From Cyanobacteria bacterium K_DeepCast_35m_m2_023 (lineage in GTDB: Bacteria; Cyanobacteriota; Cyanobacteriia; PCC-6307; Cyanobiaceae), in the NCBI GenBank assembly GCA_016882345.1, contig VGQR01000120.1, positions 1-6,365 on the forward strand: 6,365 nt of DNA, in the 5' to 3' direction. Positions 1 through 6,365 of the stretch are shown piece by piece (positions within the stretch are counted from its first letter, which is position 1; each line of letters begins with the position of its first letter). The translations under genes and the position numbers were made by a program. The notes under the pieces were generated by a model. That model was given only the letters and a program-made list of their open reading frames with translations. It was not told the DNA's origin and ran no database searches.

Positions 1-924
1 CAGCTGCTCGAGCAATTGGCGCTCCTGAGCGCTGAACTGGGGCGGCAGCTTGAGGACTGGCGTCAACAGCAGGTCGCCACGCCCACCCTTGATGGGCCAC
101 CCCTTGCCTTTGAGCCGGAGGCTGCGACCTGGGGTCATGCCAGGCGGCACCTGCACCGCGGCCACACCATCGGGAGTGGCGACCTGGATTTCGCCACCAA
201 GGGCCAGTTCATCGATGCTCAGCGGCAGCTCGGCGCGCAGTTGGTCGCCATCCAGGGTCCAGACCGGATGCTCCTGCAGCTGCAGGTTGAGATAAAGGTC
301 ACCACGGCGACCGGTGCCAGGCTGCAGATTGCCTTTCTCTTTGAGTCGCAGGCGACTGCCGTTCTTGACCCCAGCCGGGATGCGGACCTGCACGCGCTCG
401 TCGTTCACCGCGAGGGTGCGCTCGCAGCCGCGAAACGCTTCGGCAAAGGTCAGGCTGATGGTGGCTTCGGCATCGAGATTGGCAGCCGTGGTTCGGCTGG
501 CCTGCGCTGCGCCCCCTGGAAAACCGCCGCCGAATCCAGCGGGGAAGCCGGAGCCGAAACCAAAACCACCTGGCGTGCCACCAAAGCCACCGGCACCGGG
601 CCCTCCGAAGCGACCCAGCAGATCGTTGATGAACTCGTCGAAATTGCCGTAACGACCAAAATCGACGTCAAAGCCACCACCGCCGCCAGCCTGGTTCCAG
701 TACTGGCCGAACTGCTCGTAACGACGACGCTTCTGGGGATCGGACAGCACCTCGTAGGCTTCGCTGACCTCCTTGAACTTGGCTTCGGCGTCCTTGTTGT
801 TGGGATTGACGTCAGGGTGGTACTGGCGCGCCAGCTTGCGAAACGCCCGCTTGATGGCGTCTGCGTCGGCACTGCGGTCGACCCCAAGGACTTGGAAGTA
901 ATCGCGGTAGCCGTTGACGCCCAT
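1..924 (-). CDS. dnaJ: DnaJ/Hsp40 co-chaperone without zinc finger (type II, CbpA-like); C-terminus cut by window edge
   Basis: The protein is a J-domain co-chaperone that would stimulate DnaK ATP hydrolysis and deliver client proteins in the cytoplasm. The reading frame is open from the ATG at 924-922 to base 1, giving 308 codons and no stop, so the end lies outside the window. Residues 6-72 form the J domain, with the HPD motif at 36-38. Residues 79-138 are a Gly/Phe-rich linker. From about 151 two beta-rich client-binding domains follow, with the family-typical RLKGKG (270-275) and RGDL (282-285). There is one cysteine (167) and no CxxCxGxG repeat, so this is not classical type I DnaJ. Cyanobacteria carry several DnaJ paralogues, and which one this is cannot be decided here. 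No clear ribosome binding site precedes the ATG. It is divergent from the thioredoxin-like gene. The long plus-strand frame over the same bases is a shadow. Confidence -1.
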   Translation of the reverse strand, partial: MGVNGYRDYFQVLGVDRSADADAIKRAFRKLARQYHPDVNPNNKDAEAKFKEVSEAYEVLSDPQKRRRYEQFGQYWNQAGGGGGFDVDFGRYGNFDEFINDLLGRFGGPGAGGFGGTPGGFGFGSGFPAGFGGGFPGGAAQASRTTAANLDAEATISLTFAEAFRGCERTLAVNDERVQVRIPAGVKNGSRLRLKEKGNLQPGTGRRGDLYLNLQLQEHPVWTLDGDQLRAELPLSIDELALGGEIQVATPDGVAAVQVPPGMTPGRSLRLKGKGWPIKGGRGDLLLTPVLKLPPQFSAQERQLLEQL

Positions 925-1078
925 GGGCACAGTGTCTCAGCAGCCGCAGGATGCTGACAGCCCATGCGCAGGGGCGGAAGTCCGAACGGATGGTCTGGCC
1001 AGCAAACGTGCCTTTCCTCACAAAGCGGATGCACCAACAGACTGTGCTTCGTATCGTTTGCTTCAGTTCGAGGCCTTC
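925..1078. promoter_or_regulatory. Divergent intergenic region between dnaJ and the thioredoxin-like gene
   Basis: These 154 bases must hold the promoters of both divergent genes. I cannot assign a convincing -35/-10 pair to either strand. The one visible structure is a 6-bp inverted repeat, TCAGCA (937-942) and TGCTGA (952-957), separated by 9 bases, in the presumed leader of dnaJ. It does not match CIRCE (TTAGCACTC-N9-GAGTGCTAA). On the plus strand GAGG at 1070-1073 is a plausible Shine-Dalgarno 5 bases before the ATG at 1079. Confidence -1.
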
Positions 1079-1510
1079 ATGCTGCGCCCCGCTGTGATCC
1101 GATCTGGCCTGGTGATTGGGCTCACCCTGTTGGCTCTGGGGTCCATCACCACAGCCAGCAAGGCGGGTTCGCCCCAGCGCAGCACGTCGGCGCAAGTGGC
1201 CAGTGACGAGCCGACTCTGCCGGCCTCGAGCGCCGAACAACTGGCCGTAAGCCGGCATCTCAAGGCTGTCGGAGCTTTGTTTTATGGCGCCTGGTGGTGC
1301 CCCGCCTGCAGCCGCCAAAAGGCCCTGTTTGGCCAGCAGGGAGCCCAGGAGTTGCCGTACGTCGAATGCGATAAGGCCCCCAAGGACCGCGACCGCTGCA
1401 TCGCCGCCAAAATTGAAGCCTTCCCCACCTGGGTCCTTCAAGGCAAAGAGCGTCTTGTCGGTGTTCAGAGCCTCGACGAGCTCAAGAAGTGGAGCGGTTA
1501 CGCCCGCTAA
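1079..1510 (+). CDS. Exported thioredoxin-like protein of the VKOR-associated type
   Basis: The product is a 143-residue protein with a thioredoxin-like fold, probably a thiol oxidoreductase acting in the periplasm or thylakoid lumen. A signal peptide is visible: a basic start (MLRPAVIRSG), a hydrophobic core at 11-26 and a likely cleavage after SKA (27-29). The Trx domain covers about 55-143. It has FYGAWWCPAC (68-77) with redox pair C74/C77, YVEC (94-97), a second cysteine pair C97/C107 and the cis-proline segment FPTW (115-118). These motifs and the ending SGY resemble the Trx domain fused to VKOR in cyanobacteria, but no VKOR membrane domain is present. The ATG at 1079 is chosen because it is preceded by GAGG and begins the signal peptide. 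An in-frame ATG at 914 would add 55 non-family residues, hide the signal peptide and overlap dnaJ. The natural oxidant or substrate is unknown. pacL follows 60 bases downstream on the same strand. Confidence -1.
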   Translation: MLRPAVIRSGLVIGLTLLALGSITTASKAGSPQRSTSAQVASDEPTLPASSAEQLAVSRHLKAVGALFYGAWWCPACSRQKALFGQQGAQELPYVECDKAPKDRDRCIAAKIEAFPTWVLQGKERLVGVQSLDELKKWSGYAR

Positions 1511-1536
1511 CGGGCCCAAGCAAAGCCATCGCCCGT
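1510..1536 (+). other. Weak inverted repeat between the Trx-like gene and pacL
   Basis: ACGGGC (1510-1515) can pair with GCCCGT (1531-1536) across a 15-base loop. No T-run follows, so it is not a convincing terminator. It could attenuate readthrough into pacL or mean nothing. Confidence -1.
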
Positions 1537-1570
1537 ATGGTCGCGTTAGCACCTGCACGTCGGACGAGCT

Positions 1571-4336
<2,766 letters not shown>

Positions 4337-4353
4337 ATCCCTCGCCCATTCCC

Positions 4354-5016
4354 ATGGCCCTCTCTGACGCCATCGATGCCCTACCGGGCCTGATCAGTCA
4401 GGCCGTCGACACCAATCCACTGCTGGGCTATCTGGCCATCGCCCTGGTGATGCTGCTGGAAAACGTCATTCCGCCGATCCCCTCGGAAGTGGTGATGCCT
4501 CTGGCCGGATTCCTGGTGCAGCAGGGCAAGCTCGACCTGGTACCAGCGGTGTTTGCAGGCCTGGTGGGCACGGTGCTGGGGGCCTGGTTCTGGTATGGCA
4601 TCGGCCGCCTGGTCAACGAAGAGCAACTGGAGCTCTGGCTGGCGCGACGGGGACGCTGGATCGGACTGCAGCCCCAGGCCCTGGCCGAAAGCCGCCGCTG
4701 GTTCAACCGCCACGGCGTCGCGGTGGTGTTCTGGGGGCGCATCATTCCCGGAATCCGCACGTTGGTGTCCGTACCGGCCGGTATCGAATTGATGCCGCAA
4801 CGCGCCTTTCTGGCCTGGACCACCGCCGGCAGCCTGCTGTGGGTGGTGATCCTCACGATCATGGGCCAGGCCCTGGGCGAGGGTTACAAACGGGTGGCGG
4901 TCTGGATCGAGCCCTTTGCCGACCTGATCAAGGTGTTGATCGTGATCGCCGTCGCCGCTGCCCTGGTCTGGCTGCTGATCAAGGTGATTCAAGAGCTGCG
5001 GCGTTCAGGCGACTGA
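4354..5016 (+). CDS. dedA: DedA-family (SNARE-associated/VTT) integral membrane protein
   Basis: The protein has 220 residues, normal for DedA. DedA/VTT proteins are membrane proteins implicated in lipid-carrier (undecaprenyl phosphate) translocation, membrane homeostasis and tolerance of altered proton gradient. Visible family features are ENVIPPIPSEVV (36-47) with acidic E36 and E45 in the first re-entrant region, LAGF (50-53), and in the second half GRIIPGIRT (128-136) with R129, P132 and R135, followed by AGIELMP (142-148). E36, R129 and R135 match the acidic and arginine residues shown to be essential in E. coli YqjA. Membrane segments lie at about 23-40, 62-86, 153-172 and 188-210. The ATG at 4354 is preferred. 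The upstream in-frame ATG at 4306 would overlap pacL and add a proline- and cysteine-containing stretch unlike the family. The 17-nt gap from pacL implies co-transcription. No clear Shine-Dalgarno is visible, so translation may be coupled. The substrate cannot be told from sequence. Confidence -1.
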   Translation: MALSDAIDALPGLISQAVDTNPLLGYLAIALVMLLENVIPPIPSEVVMPLAGFLVQQGKLDLVPAVFAGLVGTVLGAWFWYGIGRLVNEEQLELWLARRGRWIGLQPQALAESRRWFNRHGVAVVFWGRIIPGIRTLVSVPAGIELMPQRAFLAWTTAGSLLWVVILTIMGQALGEGYKRVAVWIEPFADLIKVLIVIAVAAALVWLLIKVIQELRRSGD

Positions 5017-5053
5017 ACAGAACCGCGCTCAACGCGCCAGCTTGTCAGCAAGC

Positions 5054-5092
5054 GGTTTTCTGCGTTCTGTCGTAAGTGCAGAAACCCTTTTT
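5054..5092 (+). terminator. Probable rho-independent terminator of the Trx-pacL-dedA unit
   Basis: GGTTTTCTGC (5054-5063) pairs with GCAGAAACC (5078-5086), 9 bp with one bulged T and a 14-base loop. A C and five Ts (5088-5092) follow. It starts 38 bases after the dedA stop. The loop is long and the stem only moderately GC-rich, so efficiency is uncertain. A small hairpin, GCTTG-TCAG-CAAGC (5040-5053), directly precedes it. ssrA converges from the other side, so the region probably insulates the two units. Confidence -1.
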
Positions 5093-5107
5093 GCCGGAGT
5101 GGTTAAA

Positions 5108-5123
5108 GGGGCCTTCCAGCCCC
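5108..5123 (-). terminator. Hairpin at the 3' end of ssrA, possible terminator or end structure
   Basis: GGGGCT (5123-5118) pairs with GGCCCC (5113-5108), including one G:U pair, closing a GGAA tetraloop. TTTAA follows. The stem is strong but the T-run is short, so it may instead be a terminal helix of the mature coding RNA. Confidence -1.
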
Positions 5124-5175
5124 CATGAGTCATTTGGGTGATAAGGCTGACTTCACCCCATCTCCCTTAAGAGTG

Positions 5176-5226
5176 TCAGGCAGCCACAGGGGCGGCTTGA
5201 CGGGAGAAACGAACGATGTTGTTCGC
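5176..5226 (-). CDS. ssrA: tmRNA proteolysis tag peptide reading frame
   Basis: From resume codon GCG (5226-5224) to stop TGA (5178-5176) the frame reads ANNIVRFSRQAAPVAA, 16 residues. The hydrophobic, alanine-rich end (APVAA) is the type of degron recognised by ClpXP-like proteases. It belongs to the Prochlorococcus/marine Synechococcus tag type and is longer than the E. coli tag ANDENYALAA. It has no start codon or ribosome binding site of its own because translation resumes here in trans. Confidence -1.
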   Translation of the reverse strand, partial: ANNIVRFSRQAAPVAA

Positions 5227-5298
5227 AGTTACGTGTGTGCTCTGACCGAGCAGGCTTCAGTCACTCTCCTCATGCCCCGTCGAAACCATTGCAGCCCC

Positions 5299-5332
5299 GG
5301 AAAACTTCCGGCAGGGCCAGAAGCGATGCAAG
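5299..5332 (-). other. Intervening segment of permuted ssrA, removed on processing
   Basis: These 34 bases separate A73 of the acceptor piece from G1 of the coding piece and have no place in the mature cloverleaf-like structure. They include the small self-complementary GGAA-GTT-TTCC (5309-5299) just before G1. By analogy with known two-piece tmRNAs, RNase P would cut before 5298 and a tRNA 3'-processing nuclease after 5333. Confidence -1.
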
Positions 5333-5402
5333 TGGAGCTGAGCGGAATCGAACCGCTGTCCGAAACACTGGTGTGAGCCACCTAGTCCGGCCGAAACCGA
5401 AC
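5333..5402 (-). ncRNA. ssrA: Acceptor piece of two-piece tmRNA (T-arm and 3' acceptor strand)
   Basis: This is the shorter mature RNA predicted from the permuted gene. Its 3' end at A73 (5333) is well defined by the acceptor pairing. The next encoded bases are CTT, so CCA must be added by the CCA-adding enzyme. The 5' end is a guess. CUCA (in GGCUCACACC, 5380-5371) can pair with UGAG (in GGGGCAUGAG) of the coding piece, with CC/GG beyond an internal loop. This is a candidate for the inter-molecular H2 helix holding the two pieces together. Confidence -1.
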
Positions 5403-5482
5403 TTTCTAATTGTGACAGGTCGGAGCTGGAGGTGCAGGGGCGGTCAACCGTCCACAAGCATCCAGGTTGAGCCGGCGGAAGC

Positions 5483-5800
5483 TCAGGGGCTGCGCTGGAG
5501 CAGGCTGCAAAGCTGCCGAAACAGCGTCTCTGCACGGGTGGTCCCCAGGGCCATCGATTCACCACTGCGAATTTCCAACTCCAATTCGCCCGTATTATTG
5601 AGATTGCTCCAATCACAAATCAACGCCACCTGCTGGCCCAGGCGATGACCGCTGTTGGGCGGATCTCCCGCAACCAAGCAATGTCGGGCATTGGTTGGTT
5701 CTTCAACCTTGAGGCCCAAGCCACGAATCACATCACCAAGCCAATGGGGCAGGTCATCGCTGGGCAAAGCCACAGGCAAAACGGTATGGCAATAAGCCAT
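5483..5800 (-). CDS. Hypothetical protein of 105 residues, function not recognised
   Basis: I do not recognise a named family. The start is the ATG at 5800-5798, preceded by a good Shine-Dalgarno GAGGA (minus strand, 5812-5808). The frame continues upstream to 6016, but that extension is Ser/Ala/Pro-rich, runs into the divergent methyltransferase gene and lacks such a site. The protein starts MAYCHTVLPV and has no signal peptide or membrane segment, so it is probably cytoplasmic. It looks like a small mixed alpha/beta domain: an amphipathic helix at about 17-29 (HWLGDVIRGLGL), strands at 57-64 (VALICDWS) and 72-78 (ELELEIR), and a C-terminal helix at about 89-102. Four cysteines (4, 41, 62, 98) show no metal-site spacing. 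A hand count gives about 56% GC over 5521-5800, lower than the neighbouring genes. It ends about 80 bases before ssrA on the same strand with no clear terminator between them. Confidence -1.
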   Translation of the reverse strand: MAYCHTVLPVALPSDDLPHWLGDVIRGLGLKVEEPTNARHCLVAGDPPNSGHRLGQQVALICDWSNLNNTGELELEIRSGESMALGTTRAETLFRQLCSLLQRSP

Positions 5801-5921
5801 CGGAGAATTCCTCACACACCTCAGCACATAGCTATGGGTTGCGGCTGGGGGAACAACCATTGGCCACACAACGAACCACTTTGACGACCGCACCCATCCA
5901 GGCCATCGATCGCGCTCAACG
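5801..5921. promoter_or_regulatory. Divergent intergenic region between the 105-residue protein and the rRNA methyltransferase
   Basis: This 121-base gap must serve both divergent genes. It holds the Shine-Dalgarno of the minus-strand gene and a perfect 10-base palindrome CATAGCTATG (5827-5836), about 15 bases upstream of that site on the minus strand. A minus-strand TTGTTC lies about 17 bases before AGCTAT, which is only a weak promoter match. I see no convincing promoter or Shine-Dalgarno for the plus-strand gene. Confidence -1.
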
Positions 5922-6365
5922 ATGACCGCTTCAATCCACACCGTTGCCGTGGTGCCCCCCGGGCTTGAGGACGCTGCCGCGCTCGAGCTGGTCGAGCTGG
6001 GCGCCAAGGCGCCCAAGGTGCTGCGACGGGCCGTCAGTTGCCAATGCGATCAGGCCACCTTTTACCGGCTGCACCTACGGGCGCGGCTGCCCTTTCGTCT
6101 GCTGCGGGAGCTGGCCCGCTTTGCGTGTCACAGCCGTGACGAGCTCTATGCCGGCATCCAGACCACTGTCGACTGGGGGCAATGGCTGCCGCCCGAGCGC
6201 AGCTTCCGGGTCGACGTCAGCGGCAGCGCCCCAGGGCTTAACCACAGCCACTACAGCGCCCTGCAGGTCAAGAACGCCCTGGTCGACTGGCAGCGCAGCC
6301 ACTGGGGTGCCCGCTCGTCGGTCGATCTGGACAATGCCGATCTGCACCTGCACCTGCACCTGGGC
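5922..6365 (+). CDS. THUMP-domain RNA methyltransferase, RlmL/COG0116 family, N-terminal part
   Basis: The frame runs from the ATG at 5922 to the window edge, 148 codons with no stop. It starts with VAVVPPGLEDAAALEL (8-23), the family's typical opening (PPGLE followed by an acidic/leucine helix). A THUMP RNA-binding domain follows at roughly 45-148: FYRLHLRARLPFRLLREL (47-64), the segment around SFRVDVSG (94-101), the basic helix ALQVKNALVDW (113-123) and DLHLHLHL (140-147). In this family the next part would be the Rossmann-type methyltransferase domain that makes m2G in 23S rRNA using SAM, but it lies outside the window. E. coli RlmL is a longer two-enzyme fusion. Cyanobacterial relatives are usually the single short form, so I leave the symbol blank. 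No in-frame alternative start is seen just upstream, and no clear Shine-Dalgarno. It is divergent from the small hypothetical gene. Confidence -1.
   Translation, partial: MTASIHTVAVVPPGLEDAAALELVELGAKAPKVLRRAVSCQCDQATFYRLHLRARLPFRLLRELARFACHSRDELYAGIQTTVDWGQWLPPERSFRVDVSGSAPGLNHSHYSALQVKNALVDWQRSHWGARSSVDLDNADLHLHLHLG

Larger units (their letters stand above)
5101..5298 (-). ncRNA. ssrA: Coding (mRNA-like) piece of two-piece tmRNA
   Basis: It begins with GGGGCUG and the conserved UUUCGACGGGG. Pseudoknot 1: stem UGACUG (5263-5258) with CGGUCA (5248-5243), loop UGCU (5252-5249) with AGCA (5241-5238). Eleven bases separate PK1 from the resume codon, the same spacing as in E. coli tmRNA. After the tag stop there is a second pseudoknot: GGGUGA (5158-5153) with UCACCC (5141-5136), and loop AGUCA (5152-5148) with UGACU (5132-5128). 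A hairpin GGGGCU-GGAA-GGCCCC (5123-5108) followed by UUUAA probably marks or lies near the 3' end. The true end may be a few bases on either side. Confidence -1.
5101..5402 (-). ncRNA. ssrA: tmRNA gene, circularly permuted (two-piece) cyanobacterial type
   Basis: tmRNA rescues stalled ribosomes: charged with alanine, it enters the A site with SmpB and templates a degradation tag. On the minus strand the 3' tRNA-like part comes first: UUUCGGAC (5365-5358), T-arm AGCGG-UUCGAUU-CCGCU (5357-5341), acceptor strand CAGCUCC (5340-5334) and discriminator A (5333). After a 34-base spacer comes the canonical 5' part, GGGGCUG (5298-5292), then GGUUUCGACGGGG. GGGGCUG pairs fully with CAGCUCC and includes the G3:U70 wobble that alanyl-tRNA synthetase recognises. 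PK1 (5263-5238), the tag frame (5226-5176) and a second pseudoknot (5158-5128) follow. This reversed order is the established permuted ssrA arrangement, which yields two RNAs after processing. CCA is not encoded. The outer ends are approximate: the 5' end is placed just after a CACAAT (5414-5409), and the 3' end near a hairpin at 5123-5108. Confidence -1.

Noticed and set aside
16..957. Open plus-strand frame of 313 codons across the dnaJ region
   Set aside because: The antisense strand encodes a clear J domain, Gly/Phe linker and C-terminal domains. The plus frame shows no family pattern and is a high-GC shadow.
937..957. CIRCE heat-shock operator upstream of dnaJ
   Set aside because: Spacing of 9 matches, but the half-sites TCAGCA/TGCTGA do not contain the CIRCE halves TTAGCACTC/GAGTGCTAA.
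914..1078. N-terminal extension of the Trx-like protein from the ATG at 914
   Set aside because: It would overlap the dnaJ start, add 55 residues without family character and bury the signal peptide. The ATG at 1079 has a Shine-Dalgarno.
5093..5113. GCCGGAGTGGTTAAAGGGGCC on the plus strand, resembling the D-arm region of a class II tRNA
   Set aside because: No anticodon arm, T-arm or acceptor pairing follows. The bases fall at the 3' end of ssrA on the other strand.
5334..5360. A tRNA suggested by the GGTTCGATTCC-type T-loop
   Set aside because: There is no D-arm or anticodon arm upstream at tRNA distance. The T-arm belongs to permuted tmRNA, whose 5' half is found at 5298.
5409..5447. ssrA promoter made of TTGACC (5447-5442) and CACAAT (5414-5409) on the minus strand
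   Set aside because: The two elements are 27 bases apart, too far for a standard sigma-70 promoter. CACAAT alone could still be a -10 element.
5125..5648. Plus- and minus-strand reading frames over 5125-5376, 5235-5648 and 5257-5616
   Set aside because: They lie over the tmRNA gene and the small hypothetical gene, and their products look like random translations of structured RNA sequence.

Overview
The window looks like chromosomal DNA of a picocyanobacterium of the Synechococcus/Cyanobium type. The main evidence is a circularly permuted, two-piece tmRNA gene on the minus strand (about 5402 down to 5101). Its tag peptide, ANNIVRFSRQAAPVAA, belongs to the Prochlorococcus/marine Synechococcus tag type. 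High GC content, a PacL-type P-ATPase, a VKOR-type thioredoxin domain and two copies of the cyanobacterial octamer GCGATCGC (1838-1845 and 3063-3070, both inside pacL) fit this. The high GC makes AT-rich Prochlorococcus unlikely and suggests Cyanobium or a GC-rich Synechococcus. That last step is inference.

Layout, left to right. (1) Minus strand, 924 down to the left edge: a zinc-finger-less DnaJ/Hsp40 co-chaperone, cut off at its C-terminus. (2) Plus strand, 1079-1510: a small exported thioredoxin-like protein resembling the C-terminal domain of cyanobacterial VKOR fusions. (3) Plus strand, 1571-4336: a complete P2A-type (calcium-type) cation ATPase. (4) Plus strand, 4354-5016: a DedA-family membrane protein 17 nt after the ATPase. 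Genes 2-4 are co-directional and tightly packed, so they may form one operon that ends at a terminator-like hairpin (5054-5092). (5) Minus strand, convergent: ssrA. (6) Minus strand, 5800-5483: an unrecognised 105-residue protein with lower GC than its neighbours. (7) Plus strand, 5922 to the right edge: the N-terminal, THUMP-containing part of an RlmL/COG0116-type RNA methyltransferase.

Functional reading. The left part combines protein quality control (DnaJ), thiol redox chemistry outside the cytoplasm (Trx-like), cation export (PacL) and membrane homeostasis (DedA). The right part is translation-related: ribosome rescue by tmRNA and an rRNA methyltransferase. No mobile element, CRISPR array, tRNA or phage gene is visible. 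The gene families are known ones. The most distinctive element is the split, permuted tmRNA gene, whose tRNA-like domain, tag and two pseudoknots can be read from the sequence. I see no wholly undescribed system here.
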